Shown here: positions 43,709 through 54,400 of the stretch, piece after piece
How positions within the stretch are numbered: the stretch's first letter is position 1
Layout of the letters: every line of letters begins with the position of its first letter
Program-made: the position numbers and the translations under genes
Assembly (NCBI RefSeq): GCF_001426345.1
Contig: NZ_LMEM01000010.1
Location: forward strand, 1-64,000
Length of the DNA: 64,000 nt
Direction of reading: 5' to 3'
Origin: Devosia sp. Root436
GTDB lineage: Bacteria; Pseudomonadota; Alphaproteobacteria; Rhizobiales; Devosiaceae
Notes under the pieces: generated by a model
Told to the model about the DNA's origin: nothing
Databases searched by the model: none
What the model saw: the letters and a program-made list of their open reading frames with translations, nothing else

Positions 43709-45004
43709 ATGTCCCGTACCGATGCCATTCTCAGGCGCCTTTCGGCGCTGCACCCCAAGCTGATCGATCTCAGCCTCGACCGCATCATGCCGCTGCTGGC
43801 CGATCTGGGCGACCCGCACGAGCATCTGCCACCGGTGATCCATGTCGCCGGCACCAATGCCAAGGGCTCCACCATTGCCTATCTGCGCGCTTTTCTCGAA
43901 GCGGCGGGCAGAACGGTCCATGTCTACAACTCCCCCCATCTGGTGCATTTCAACGAGCGCATCAGGCTGGCCGGCAGGCTGGTCGGCACGCGCCGGCTGA
44001 ACGCGGCGCTGGAACAGGTGGAGAGGATCAACGCCAAAAGGCCGATGACCTTTTTCGAGATCACCACGGCCACCGCCTTCCTGCTCTTCGCCGAGACCAG
44101 AGCCGATTACCTGCTGCTCGAAACCGGCATGGGCGGCACCTATGACACGACCAATGTGGTGAGCCAGCCGCTGGGCGTGATCATCACCCCGGTCGATCTC
44201 GACCATCAGGGGTTTCTGGGCAATACGATCGGCGAAATCGCCGTCAGCAAGGCCGGCATCTTCAAGCGCGGCAGCAAGGCGGTGATCGGGCTGCAGCGCG
44301 AAGAAGGCCGCGCCGTGCTCGACAAGGCGGCGCGCCGGCTGGGCATCACGCCGGTCTGGCAGGGCGAAGATTTCCACGGCGTGGAGCAGGATGGACGGCT
44401 GGTCTACCAGGACGAATCCGGCCTGCTCGACCTGCCGCCGCCGGGCCTGCTTGGCGCGCATCAATTCGACAATGCGGCGCTGGCCATCGCGGCGGCACGC
44501 CATTTCGGCCTGCCGGTCGATGAGGCCGCCTTCTCCCAGGGCCTGCGGCGGGTGAACTGGCCGGCCCGCATGACGCCGCTGCAGACCGGGCCTTTGCGCG
44601 ACCTGCTGGGCCCCGGCGCCGAGCTGTGGCTCGACGGGATCCACAATGCCCATGGCGCTGCGGCGGTGGCGACCACGCTGCGCGCGCTCGACCGCGCCCG
44701 GCCGGCGCCGCTGGTACTGATCATGGGGCTGATGAACACCCGTGAACCGGCCGCGGTATTGGCCCCTTTCGCCGGCATGGCGCAGCAGGTGCTGACGCTG
44801 ACCATTCCCGGCGAGGCCAATGCGCACAAGGCGGTCCATATTGCCGACGAGGCAAGCAAGGCGGGGTTCGCGGCGCGGCCGATGCGCTCGGTGCGCGCGG
44901 CGCTCAAGGCGGCCGCGGCGGTGCCCGATGCCAGGGTGCTGATCTGCGGTTCACTCTACTTGGCGGGGGACGTCCTGGCGAAGAACGGCACGCCGCCGGA
45001 TTGA
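43709..45004 (+). CDS. folC: folylpolyglutamate synthase / dihydrofolate synthase
   Basis: The 431-residue Mur-ligase-like enzyme has the ATP loop VAGTNAKGSTIAYL (residues 46-59), YNSPHLVHFNERI, the LLLETGMGGTYDTTN block and the middle ITPVDLDHQGFLGNTIGEIAVSKAGIFK, ending with a C-terminal Rossmann domain. It adds glutamate to dihydropteroate and then to reduced folates. Start ATG 43709. It belongs to the rhizobial trpFBA-accD-folC order but is cut off from accD by a 250-base gap with a repeat. Confidence 0.96.
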   Translation: MSRTDAILRRLSALHPKLIDLSLDRIMPLLADLGDPHEHLPPVIHVAGTNAKGSTIAYLRAFLEAAGRTVHVYNSPHLVHFNERIRLAGRLVGTRRLNAALEQVERINAKRPMTFFEITTATAFLLFAETRADYLLLETGMGGTYDTTNVVSQPLGVIITPVDLDHQGFLGNTIGEIAVSKAGIFKRGSKAVIGLQREEGRAVLDKAARRLGITPVWQGEDFHGVEQDGRLVYQDESGLLDLPPPGLLGAHQFDNAALAIAAARHFGLPVDEAAFSQGLRRVNWPARMTPLQTGPLRDLLGPGAELWLDGIHNAHGAAAVATTLRALDRARPAPLVLIMGLMNTREPAAVLAPFAGMAQQVLTLTIPGEANAHKAVHIADEASKAGFAARPMRSVRAALKAAAAVPDARVLICGSLYLAGDVLAKNGTPPD

Positions 45005-45132
45005 GTGCCACGCCCTCGTGGTTCGAGGCGCTGAAGAAGCGCACCTCACCATGAGGGCTGTTGATGCACCGAGTTGGCAGTAGCCCTCATGGTGAGGCGG
45101 GAGCGTAGCGACCCTCGAACCACGAGGGCGTG
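45005..45132. repeat. family A long inverted-repeat pair
   Basis: Left arm 45005-45058 (gtgccacgccctcgtggttc ... caccatgaggg) and right arm 45084-45132 (ccctcatggtgaggcgggag ... acgagggcgtgcc) enclose 25 bases. It begins at the base after the folC stop and ends 2 bases before the GH3 stop codon on the other strand, so both convergent transcripts would end in the same large hairpin. Confidence 0.88.
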
Positions 45133-45134
45133 CC

Positions 45135-46817
45135 TCAATACTTCCCCTGCTCGCTGCCCACGAACGGGTCCACCGGGCTCACCCCGGCAAACGGCACCCT
45201 TCCCATGATCGCCTCGACCACCGCCTCCTGCATGGCTTCGCTCGAGCCATAGGCGTTGACATAGGCCGGCACGCGCGGGGCATCGTAGAGATAATAGGGG
45301 TAGCCGAAGGAAATCATCAGCGTCGGAATATCGTGCCAGAGCCGGCTCATGGCGCCGAAGACCGAGCCGGTGAGTCTGGTCCAGTCAAGGAAGATGCGGC
45401 TGCGGGTGAGCAGGGTTTCCTCGGCAAACAGATAAAGCACCAGGTCATAGTCGCGCGGGCTGACCGTCATGCCCGGCGTGTAGACCGTGACCGCGAAGCC
45501 CTCCTTTTCCAGCCGCTCGGGCAGGCTGAGCGGCAGCGGATGGGGCACGAAGGGCAGAACAACGCCGCCGGAATAGACCAGCACGCGCCTGTGCCGTGCC
45601 GGCGAGAGCGGCAGCAGGTTTCTCACATCCTTGACCAGCGTCGGCACACGCGCCGTCACCCCTTGCGCCAATAGGCGGTTCTCCTCGGTCGCCACCACGG
45701 TCCGCGCCGTATCGAGATTGGGCTCGGGGCGATCGGACTTGTGCAGGCCCAAAGCCGCCTTGAGCGCCAGCACGCGGGTCACCGCCTCGTCCACGCGCTC
45801 CTGGCTCAGGCGCCCATCGGCGACGGCCTTGACCAGCCGCATCAGGTCGCCATTCGGATCGTCGGAGAAGAGGATCACATCGCAGCCCGATATGATGACT
45901 TCGGGCAGCACTTCGTCGCGCGGGCCCCAATCGCCCATGCCGGCCATCGGCGTGGCGTCGGAGACGATGAGGCCGTTAAAGCCCAGCTCGCGCCGCAGCA
46001 GATCCTCGTTGAGCAGCTTGCTCAGCGAGGCGGGCCGGTAGGCCTCGGCGCCGGCATCAGGATCGAGCGCAAGCACGAAGGCGGGCAAGGCGATATGGGC
46101 CGACATGACGCTCATCACGCCCGACGCGATGGCCTTGCGGTACAGCCGGCCGAAGGTCTTTTCCCATTCGGGCATGGAGAGCGGATTGACGGTGGTCACC
46201 AGATGCTGGTCGCGGTCGTCATAGCCTTCGCCCGGCCAGTGCTTGACCGTGGCGGCCACGCCATTGGCCTGGAAGGCGGCAATCTGCGCCAGGGCGTGGC
46301 GCTCGACCCTCTCCATGTCGCTGCCATAGGAGCGGGTGCCGACAATGGCGCTGCGCCAGGCGGCGTTGATGTCAATGACCGGGGTGAAGCTCCAGTTGAG
46401 CCCGACGGCATGGGCTTCGCGCGCCATGATGGCGGAAATGGCCGATGTGGCCTCGACATCGTCCACCGCGGCGAGCCCCAGCGGGTTGGGAACCGAGGTC
46501 CCAAAGGGCAGGCTCATGCGGCTGCCTTCGAGATCGGCGCTGATCAGCAGCGGCACGGCGCTCAGCGTGCCCAGGTCGCGGGCCAGGTTGATCTCGGCGG
46601 CCAGGTCCGGCGAATAGATGCGGGTTATGCCGCCCGGCTTGAAGCTGCGCACGGTTTCGGCCACTTCGGCGGGGCTGCCGCGTTCCAGCAGCACGAAAAG
46701 CTGGGCCAGCTTGTCGCGCGGGGTAAAGCCATCGCGGGTCGCAGCCACCCAGGCCATGGCCTCGTCATCGAGGTTGAACGGCGCGGCGGAAAGGTCGATC
46801 GGGGCCAATTGGGGCAT
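45135..46817 (-). CDS. glycoside hydrolase family 3 (beta-N-acetylhexosaminidase-like)
   Basis: The 560-residue protein has a GH3 TIM barrel (about residues 20-350) with the NagZ-type motif KHWPGEGYDDRDQHL (the K-H-F/W-P-G-x-G-x5-D-x-H pattern containing the acid/base Asp-His pair) and nucleophile Asp in LIVSDATPM. A further ~200-residue C-terminal alpha/beta domain (VLVYSGGVVLPF onward) makes it longer than E. coli NagZ and closer to two-domain bacterial exo-hexosaminidases. No signal peptide is seen, so it probably recycles muropeptide sugars in the cytosol. Exact substrate is inferred. Confidence 0.86.
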   Translation of the reverse strand: MPQLAPIDLSAAPFNLDDEAMAWVAATRDGFTPRDKLAQLFVLLERGSPAEVAETVRSFKPGGITRIYSPDLAAEINLARDLGTLSAVPLLISADLEGSRMSLPFGTSVPNPLGLAAVDDVEATSAISAIMAREAHAVGLNWSFTPVIDINAAWRSAIVGTRSYGSDMERVERHALAQIAAFQANGVAATVKHWPGEGYDDRDQHLVTTVNPLSMPEWEKTFGRLYRKAIASGVMSVMSAHIALPAFVLALDPDAGAEAYRPASLSKLLNEDLLRRELGFNGLIVSDATPMAGMGDWGPRDEVLPEVIISGCDVILFSDDPNGDLMRLVKAVADGRLSQERVDEAVTRVLALKAALGLHKSDRPEPNLDTARTVVATEENRLLAQGVTARVPTLVKDVRNLLPLSPARHRRVLVYSGGVVLPFVPHPLPLSLPERLEKEGFAVTVYTPGMTVSPRDYDLVLYLFAEETLLTRSRIFLDWTRLTGSVFGAMSRLWHDIPTLMISFGYPYYLYDAPRVPAYVNAYGSSEAMQEAVVEAIMGRVPFAGVSPVDPFVGSEQGKY

Positions 46818-46906
46818 TCTCCGGAAGTCTTCTTATGCCCTTTTCTAACAGGTGATCGGGGCAAAAGCAGCACGGAGGTTGTGGGCGCCCTGTCTCCCCA
46901 AACACC

Positions 46907-47036
46907 GTGTCATCCCGGCCTTGAGCCGGGATCCATCCTGAGATGGTGGACTATGCCCCGGTGGTTCGAACGATCCACCTTGCGGCTGCGGCATGATCTC
47001 GAGATGGGTCCCGGCTCAAGGCCGGGATGACATCGA
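46907..47036. repeat. family C intergenic inverted repeat
   Basis: The left arm gtgtcatcccggccttgagc and the right arm gctcaaggccgggatgacat are inverted copies around about 90 bases that contain a second weaker pair (gatccatcctgagat / tctcgagatgggtc). It lies between trxA (first copy) and the GH3 gene. Confidence 0.8.
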
Positions 47037-47061
47037 GTATGGGGATATAGGGAGCTCCACC

Positions 47062-47385
47062 CTAAGCCGCGTGCATTTCCAGCCATTTGATGAGCTGCAC
47101 GCGGGACTGCCCGGCGCCCACCTTGAGGTCGACCGGCTCGCCATTCTTGAAGATCATCAGGGTCGGCATGGAGCGCACATTGTATTGCACGGTGATGCCC
47201 GGATTGGAGTCGACGTCGAGCTTGACGATCTTGACGCGGTCGGCAAGCGTTTCGGCCAGTTCATCGATGGCCGGGCTCATGGCCTTGCAGGGTGGGCACC
47301 ATTCGGCCCAGAAATCCACCAGCACCGGGCGGTCCGACGCCAGAACTTCAGTCGCAAAATTGGCGTCAGTCACATGCAGGGCCAT
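47062..47385 (-). CDS. thioredoxin with WCPPC active site
   Basis: The 107-residue protein is a full thioredoxin fold (DANFATEVL at 7-15, [10 protein letters not shown] at 21-30, MPTLMIFKNGEPVD). The redox motif is Cys30-Pro-Pro-Cys33 instead of the standard Cys-Gly-Pro-Cys, while the cis-Pro (SMPT) is kept. A second thioredoxin with the normal motif lies 237 bases upstream in the same direction; the two proteins differ at many positions, so the duplication is old. The altered motif should change redox potential and partner choice. Confidence 0.93.
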   Translation of the reverse strand: MALHVTDANFATEVLASDRPVLVDFWAEWCPPCKAMSPAIDELAETLADRVKIVKLDVDSNPGITVQYNVRSMPTLMIFKNGEPVDLKVGAGQSRVQLIKWLEMHAA

Positions 47386-47565
47386 CGTTCCATCTCCATC
47401 GGTATAGGACGATAGAGGCTAGACAGAGTCGATGGACTTGGGAAGGCATACAAGATTTGGCGGGTGGCGACGAAAGGGACCCATACTGCTTCGTGCCCCA
47501 CAACCCCAATCGTCACCCCCGGGCACGGCCGGGTTAAGCAACGGCGGTGGAAACAACGGCGCACA

Positions 47566-47598
47566 AACAAAAACACCGCCGGGTCTCCCCAGCGGTGT
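47566..47598 (-). terminator. rho-independent terminator after trxA
   Basis: On the minus strand ACACCGC (47598-47592) pairs with GCGGTGT (47579-47573) around a 12-base loop and is followed by TTTTTGTTTG. It lies 24 bases after the stop of the WCGPC thioredoxin gene and separates it from the next thioredoxin. Confidence 0.82.
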
Positions 47599-47622
47599 CA
47601 TGGTCAATTCGCTATAGGCGGA

Positions 47623-47946
47623 TCAGGCGGCGTGGCCCTCGAGCCACTTGGTCAGCCCCGCCTTGGGGGTGCCGGCGCCGATCTTCATGTCGGCGGCTTC
47701 GCCGCCCTTGAACAGGATCATGGTCGGGATGGAGCGCACGCCATACTGGCTGGCAATGCCCGGATTGTCGTCCACATTGAGCTTGACGATTTTGACCTTG
47801 CCGGCCAGTTCGGTCGACAGCTCATCGAGCACGGGTGCGATCGCGCGGCATGGCCCGCACCACTCTGCCCAGAAATCCACGAGGACGGGCTCTTTGGAGT
47901 TAAGGACTTCCTCGCCGAAATTGGCGTCGGAAACGTGAGTAGTCAT
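47623..47946 (-). CDS. trxA: thioredoxin
   Basis: The 107-residue thioredoxin has the standard active site [11 protein letters not shown] (residues 23-33; Cys30, Cys33) and cis-Pro in [12 protein letters not shown]. It reduces disulfides of cytosolic proteins with thioredoxin reductase. It lies downstream of addA in the same direction with an 80-base gap, the rhizobial addAB-trxA arrangement. Its own terminator follows, so the second thioredoxin gene must be transcribed separately. Confidence 0.96.
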   Translation of the reverse strand: MTTHVSDANFGEEVLNSKEPVLVDFWAEWCGPCRAIAPVLDELSTELAGKVKIVKLNVDDNPGIASQYGVRSIPTMILFKGGEAADMKIGAGTPKAGLTKWLEGHAA

Positions 47947-48026
47947 GGGTTTATTGCCTTCTGGGTTAAAGCGGCGGTCTCTGTGCGCCTAAAGCTGGGT
48001 AGAGTCCAGCACCGGCACAAGCACAC

Positions 48027-51000
48027 TCACCGCATGGTGAAGCCCCGTGCGCCTGCCGCCAGCATGTCTGGTGGCAGAAACATCAATGATTCCAGTCGTG
48101 TCCACAGGATTGCCGCGCGCACCTCTCGTCCGGGGAAAAGCTGACCTGCAACTAACGCATATAATCCGAGCTGGGTAAGATAGTTCCCCGGCACATCGCC
48201 CGGCCCCCCGGGCACCGATGCGTCGGACTTGTAGTCCACCACCGTTACACCCGAGTCGTCAATGACGAGCCGGTCGATGCGCCCGGTGAGGCGGATGTCC
48301 TCGCCATCGCGTCTTGCCGCAACGAGAAACGGCACTTCGGCGCGGCTGCCGGGTCCGAAGACGGAGCCGAGCTCGGGGCGGGAAAGAATGGACATGGCCT
48401 TGGCGCCAAGCGCGGCATGGCTGGCCGGCGCATCGGGCAGCAGGGCCGTCAAGGCCCTCGGCACGACTTGAGCCCAGAGGCCGGGATCGAGCCGCCCCAG
48501 ATGCTGCAGCAAAGCATGGAGCGCAATGCCCTCCCGGCGCGCCGCATCGGCATCGCGGGCCTGCTCGGCGAGGCTGTCGAGCGCGAGGACGGGGGCGACA
48601 CGACTGCCGGCCAGCGATGGCGACAGCAGCGGCATGGTGGCGGGCGGCGGCACCGGGTCGAGACGGAGAGGCGCACGCGCGGGCTGGGCCGGAGGGGGGA
48701 TGCTGGTGACAGGCTGGGGCGCCACGCGCTCGCGCGGATAGATCAGCGCGAGTTCGCGGGTCTGGTCATCGACCTGGCTCTCGGCATGCGGGCGCAAGGC
48801 CGCTTCGATCACCTGATACCAGGTGCCGTCGGTCTTGCCCTTGGGCGTCAGCGCACCGGTGACATAGAGTTCGTCTTCGGCCCGCGTCATGGCGACATAG
48901 AGCTTGCGCCAGTATTCCTTGAGCAGACCGGCCTCGATCGCGTCGCGCGCCGCCTTGCTGCCGGCGACGTGCTGGCGGCCGCCCGAGGCGTGCATGAGCA
49001 GCGGTCCGGGCGCCTTGTCCAGCACATAGACGGGGCGGTTGACCTGGCTGCCCTGTGGCTTGCTGGCGGCGTCGGCGAGGATGACGACCGGCGCTTCCAG
49101 CCCCTTGGCGCCATGCACGGTCATGACCCGAACGCCGCCGCCGGTCTCATCGAGGTCGCGCTTGATCGAAATTTCGGTCTGCCGCAGCTCGGCGACAAAA
49201 CCCTGCAGCGAGGGCTGGGCGCCCTGCTCGTGCTTGAGCGCCAGATCGAGCAGTTCGGCAAAGACCTCGTCCACCTCGTCGCCCAGGCGCGCGTGAAAGC
49301 GGCGCAGGCCGTCCCCGGCATAGAGGACCGCGGTGAGAAATTCGAAGGGCCGCTCGAAATCGAGCTCGCCCCGCCATGAGGCCAGCCGCTCATAGGCGCG
49401 CCGGCAATTGGGCCGGGTAGTGGTTTTCAAGGCACGCCACAGCGACGTATCCAGCTCGCGCTGCTGGGCCAGGGCGTAGAGATCGTCCTCATCGACATCG
49501 AAGAGGGGCGAACGCAGCAGCGCCGCCAGTTGCAGGTCGTCGCCCGGATTGAGCAGCACATCGCATAGCGCCAGCAGGTCGAGCACGGCGATATGGGTGC
49601 TGACCTCGAGCCGGTCGGCGCCGGGCGTGGGCAGGTTGCGCTTGCGCAGCGCGCGGATGATTTCCTGGAACAGGGCGCCGCGCGACTGCACCAGGATCAG
49701 GATATCCTGCGGCTTGACCGCCACGCCCCGATTGGCCAGCGGCCGCTTGGCGGCGATCCATCCGGCGATTTCGCCGGCAATGCGTTCGGCCACCTGGCGG
49801 GGCGCCGTGCGCTCGCCGCCCTGCGGTTCGACCGGCCAATCGGCGCCATCGCTGGCGCCGGCAAGCTGCTGGATCGGCGGCCAGAGCGTCACCAGCCCGC
49901 CGGTGGACTGGCGCGCGGTATCGTGATGCACCTTGTCGTCCGAGAGCAGGGCCGCCTGGATGTCGGGCTGGTCGCTGACCAGGTCGACCGCCCTGAGGAT
50001 TTCGGGCAGGGTGCGGAAGCTGGTATGCAAAGGCAGCTTTTCGAAGGGCAGCGCATGCTGCCTGGCGCGGACGGCGAAGTCGCTGCCGGTCTCGGCAAAC
50101 AGGGTCGGCTCGGCCCCCTGGAACGAATAGATCGACTGTTTCTGGTCGCCCACGGCAAACAGCGAGCGGCGGCGGTTGGCGCCCGCCGCCCCGGTGAAGA
50201 ATTCCTCGGCGATCGAGCGCACCACCCGCCATTGTTCGGGATTGGTGTCCTGGCTCTCATCGACCAGCACATGGTCGATGGCCGTATCGAGCTTGTACTG
50301 GACCCAGGGGCCAAGGGCGCTGTCGCCGAACAGATTGCCCAGCCGCTCCACCAGATCGTCAAAATCGAGCAGCGAGCGGGCGCGCTTGCGGGCCTCGTAG
50401 CGTAGGGCGATGGCGGCGACGACATCGAGCAGGGCCTCGCTGCGCTCGATCAGCTGGGCGCTGCGCAATTCGGCGAGCAGGGTAACGAGGCGCTCCGCCT
50501 CGTCCGCCACGGCCTGGGCCAGCGCCGGATCGGCCGTCCACACGGCCTTGGCGGGAAAGTTCTTCGGCAGTTCGTCGTCACCGGTCAGGAAAATCCCCTT
50601 CCAGTCGGCTGGGCGCGGGTGATCGGGATCGACACCCCGCATCTTCTTGAGCAGTGCATCATTGGCAATGGCCAGCAGCCGGCGGCAATCATTGCCATCG
50701 AGCAGCCGGCCATCGACGATTTCGGCTTCGATGGAAACCGTGGCGCGCGGGAAGGACACGTCGGCGATCTCGCGCAACCTGGCCTTGGCCGCCGGCAGGT
50801 CGGCGAGAACGGCGCGCAGCTTGCGGCCATCCATCAGCGCCAGCTCGATGGCCTGGGCAATCTGGAAATCGCTCAGCAGCGCGAAGAGGGTTTCCACGGC
50901 ATCGGCCGGCCCGATGCCGCGCAAGCCATCGGCCAATACGGCCTCGCGGGCCGCCAGCACCATCTGCTTGCGCTCGGCGTCTTCGATCACCGAAAAATCG

Positions 51001-51449
51001 AAGGGCACGCGGGCCTCGAGCGGGAAGCGATGCAGCACGCTTTCGCAAAAGGCGTGGATGGTGAGAATCTTCAGCCCGCCCGGCGTTTCGAGCGCCCGGG
51101 CGAACAGGGTGCGGGCGCGCTCGACCATGCCGGGCACGAAGTCCTTGCCTTCGATCTCCCGCAGTTCCTTGACCAGCGCGGCCTCTTCCATGGTCGCCCA
51201 TTCGGCGAGGCGGGTGGCGACGCGGCTGCGCATTTCGGCGGCGGCGGCCTTGGTATAGGTGAGGCACAGGATGGCCTGGGGCCGGACCCCGCTCAACAGC
51301 AGGCGCAGCACGCGGCGCGTCAGCACATAGGTCTTGCCCGAGCCGGCATTGGCCTCGACCCAGATGGACCAATGCGGGTGCGAGGCCAGTGCCTGGTTCC
51401 GGCGCGTTTCGGGCGGCACGGCCATGTTGCCGCGATTGGTCACCACCAT
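48027..51449 (-). CDS. addA: double-strand break repair helicase-nuclease AddA
   Basis: The 1140-residue UvrD-type helicase has Walker A EANAGSGKTYVLTRR (residues 32-46), motif Ia LCLTYTKAAAAEM, motif II VDESQDTNPEQW, motif V/VI VMTVHGAKGLEAPVV and YVAMTRAEDELYV, then a C-terminal PD-(D/E)XK nuclease with VDYKSDASVPGG. With AddB it resects DNA breaks for RecA. Start 51449 overlaps the addB stop by 10 bases; the next Met (51425) is also possible. The C-terminus ends 80 bases before trxA. Confidence 0.96.
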   Translation of the reverse strand: MVVTNRGNMAVPPETRRNQALASHPHWSIWVEANAGSGKTYVLTRRVLRLLLSGVRPQAILCLTYTKAAAAEMRSRVATRLAEWATMEEAALVKELREIEGKDFVPGMVERARTLFARALETPGGLKILTIHAFCESVLHRFPLEARVPFDFSVIEDAERKQMVLAAREAVLADGLRGIGPADAVETLFALLSDFQIAQAIELALMDGRKLRAVLADLPAAKARLREIADVSFPRATVSIEAEIVDGRLLDGNDCRRLLAIANDALLKKMRGVDPDHPRPADWKGIFLTGDDELPKNFPAKAVWTADPALAQAVADEAERLVTLLAELRSAQLIERSEALLDVVAAIALRYEARKRARSLLDFDDLVERLGNLFGDSALGPWVQYKLDTAIDHVLVDESQDTNPEQWRVVRSIAEEFFTGAAGANRRRSLFAVGDQKQSIYSFQGAEPTLFAETGSDFAVRARQHALPFEKLPLHTSFRTLPEILRAVDLVSDQPDIQAALLSDDKVHHDTARQSTGGLVTLWPPIQQLAGASDGADWPVEPQGGERTAPRQVAERIAGEIAGWIAAKRPLANRGVAVKPQDILILVQSRGALFQEIIRALRKRNLPTPGADRLEVSTHIAVLDLLALCDVLLNPGDDLQLAALLRSPLFDVDEDDLYALAQQRELDTSLWRALKTTTRPNCRRAYERLASWRGELDFERPFEFLTAVLYAGDGLRRFHARLGDEVDEVFAELLDLALKHEQGAQPSLQGFVAELRQTEISIKRDLDETGGGVRVMTVHGAKGLEAPVVILADAASKPQGSQVNRPVYVLDKAPGPLLMHASGGRQHVAGSKAARDAIEAGLLKEYWRKLYVAMTRAEDELYVTGALTPKGKTDGTWYQVIEAALRPHAESQVDDQTRELALIYPRERVAPQPVTSIPPPAQPARAPLRLDPVPPPATMPLLSPSLAGSRVAPVLALDSLAEQARDADAARREGIALHALLQHLGRLDPGLWAQVVPRALTALLPDAPASHAALGAKAMSILSRPELGSVFGPGSRAEVPFLVAARRDGEDIRLTGRIDRLVIDDSGVTVVDYKSDASVPGGPGDVPGNYLTQLGLYALVAGQLFPGREVRAAILWTRLESLMFLPPDMLAAGARGFTMR

Positions 51450-54400
51450 TGGATGATATCCTCGTCATCCTCGTCGACGGCGGTCCACTCCGCCATGCGC
51501 ATCAGGTGATCGTAGGCGCCGGGGAAGCGCTGCTGCTTGACCGGCAGGAGCCGTGGCGGCATCGGCGTCTGCCGGAACAGGAACAGCTCGACATGGCGCT
51601 GCATGCGCCGGACGATTTCGTCGGCCGCGCCCATGATGGTATAGCCATCCTCCAGCCCGAACCCCTTGTCGATGAAGGCATCGGGCCCCAGGCCGATCTT
51701 GATGTAGCGCAAGGCCGCGGTATCGAGCGGGGGCACCGGGGCCATGCCGCCATGCTTGGCCATGGCCACTTCGAGCAGCATCTGCGGCGCTTCGAAGGCC
51801 CGCATGACGCCGGGCTGGGGCACCGAGCCGGTCTTGAAGTCGATGATTTCGAGCCTGCCATCATGCAATTCGTCGACCCGGTCGGCCCGGCCGGTCAGCG
51901 CGAAGCCGGTGGGCAGGTCCCAGCGGCCGTCGATTTCGGCGTGGCGGCGCTTTACCCGATCGTTGCGCTCGCGCTCGAAGGCCAGGAATTGCTGCGCCGC
52001 GGCGGTGAAGCGCCGGACCCAGATGTCACGGCGCTCGGCAATAGCCTCGAAGCCGGCGAATTTCTCCAGGGCGATCGCCTTGAGGATATCGAGGGCGCCC
52101 GGATCGGTGACGGCGTGGCCTGCCAATACGAAATCGGAGAAGATGTCGTGCACGGCATTGCCGCGGTCACGGGCGTCGGCGGAGGCACCCAGGGCATCGA
52201 TGGGCCGCAGCCGCAATACATGCTTGGCATAGATATCGTAGGGTGAGCGCATCAGCGTCTCGATCTCGGTCACCGAAAGCTTGCGCGGCCGGACATCGGG
52301 CGGCGGATTGGGCGCCGGCCGCGGGGCGCTGGCCACGCCGGCAACGGCGTCGAGGCGACCGGCCAGATCCAGCCATCGCGCGCCGCGTTGCCGCCAGTCG
52401 CCCGCCAGCCCGGCGCCGGCAAAGGCTTCCAGGCGCTGCAGCAGCCGCGAGGGCAGCGACGGGCTGGTGCCGACCCGCTGGGCATAGGCGATGATGACGC
52501 GCTCGTTGCCCATGCCCTGGACGAAATCGTGCGCGGCCTGTCCCTGCCGCCGCTCAGGCGGTTCGAGCCTGGCGGCCAGCCGCATGCCGCGGCTGAGCCA
52601 GGGGCCCGGATCGGCCGTTTCGGGCCATTTGTCCTCGTTGAGGGCAGCCATGATCAGCAGATCGGGATTTTGCAGGCGGGCTTCGAGCTGGCCCCAGATC
52701 ATGATGTCCTGCCGCCGGGTCTCGCGGGTTCGCACCTGGAAGCCCACCATCAGGGCCTGCAATACGCGATCGAGCCCGCGTGGCTCGAAGGGGTGGCCGG
52801 CATCGGTCTGCGCCGCCATCTGCGCGGCCCAGGCGGTCAGCTCGTCACGGCCGGGGCTGTCGGCGCCATCGGCAGTCAGCTCGAAGCTGCGGAACAGCGC
52901 CTCGGCAAATTCGCTGGCGGTAATGCGCGGCCTGGCCATGAGCGCGAGCAGGGGCGCCAAAGCCGCCTCGATCCGGTCGAACAGCGCCTCGATGGGCTGG
53001 CGGTGACGTTCGTGAAGGCGCTTGGCCGGGTATTTGGTGACCTTGGCAATATTGGCCTCGAGCAGAAGGCGCAGGCCCGCCAGCCCCGGCGCAGCCCGCT
53101 GGCCGCGCAGCAGGCCCAGCTCGATACTGTCGGCCAGCCGGGAGACGTCGGGGCGCGGCTGGCCGAACATGGCCGCCCGATTGCGCAGCAGGGCGACAAG
53201 ATCCACGGCGCTGCCGCTATCGGCGAAGCACACGATCTGGCGCAGCAACCGGCCGGAAGCGGACTGGAACAGCGGCGCGCCGGCAGCGTCATCGACTTCG
53301 ATGTCGAAGCGCCTGAGTTCGGCAGCAATGCGCCGCGCCAGGTTGCGGTCGGGCGTGACGATGCCCACGCTCTGCCGGTTTTCCAGGGCCTCGCGGGCCG
53401 CGAGCGCCACCGCGCGGGCCTCCTCGTCCTCGTTGCGGGCGGCGATTATCGAGACCCCTGTCGTGGCCAAGCCGTCCTCGATGGGCATGGCATGGGCCTT
53501 CTGCGCCGGCCAGCGCGTGGTGTCCTTGGCCAGGGCCATGGCGCGGTTGACCAGTGTGGTGCGCGGACCAGGAAAGTCGGCCAGTTCCACGACGGCACTT
53601 GCCGGGCTGCCAAGCTCGGCCAGCAACCGTGCCAATTGGTATTGCGGATGGCCTTGCGGGTTGTGCTCGCCATCCAGCAGGTCGGCCTGGTCGGCGGCAT
53701 CGATGGTCGTGTCGAGCCCCGGCAGCACCACGGCGCCGCGCGGCAGGGCGTTGATGGCCTTGAGCAGTCGGGCAGTGGCGGGGATGGAGCCGGTCGAACC
53801 GGCGGCGATAACCGGCCGATCGCCCCAGAGCAGGGGCGCGGCCTGTGCCTGCCGGTCGAGCCGCTGGCCGCGCAGGCGGGCGCCGTCCTCCTGCCCCTTG
53901 TCGCGCAGGCGCTCGGGCCAGTAGGTCAGCGCGATATCGAGGAAAGCCAGCGTCTGCTGCCAATAGGCACCGAGATCGCCCGCCAGCTCGGGCACGATGG
54001 CGCGGATATCGGCGGCACTGCGTTCCTCGGTCAGCAGGTCATCGATCAGCAGGCCGAGCGATTCGGACATGGAAAGGATTTCGGCGGCGGTGGGCGGGCT
54101 GGAAAACGCCCGGCGGCCCTCCGGCGTATCGGCCCAGGCCGCGACCAGCCGCGACAGCACCAGCCGGCGTTCGAGCGGGCTGGCGGGCGGCAGGGGCGGG
54201 GTGACGTCGAAGGGCGGCAGGAACGGCTCCTCGTCCTCCACTTCGCCGCCGAAGGTGCGGATATCGGGCAGCAGGCCCCGATTGTCCCGGTGGCCGGCAA
54301 AGGCGTCGGCCAGGGCCAGCCGGGCGCGGCGGGTGGGCACGACGATGGTAACGTCGCTGAGCCAGAGGGGCTGGCTGCGATCCCAGCCGGCCAGCAAGGT

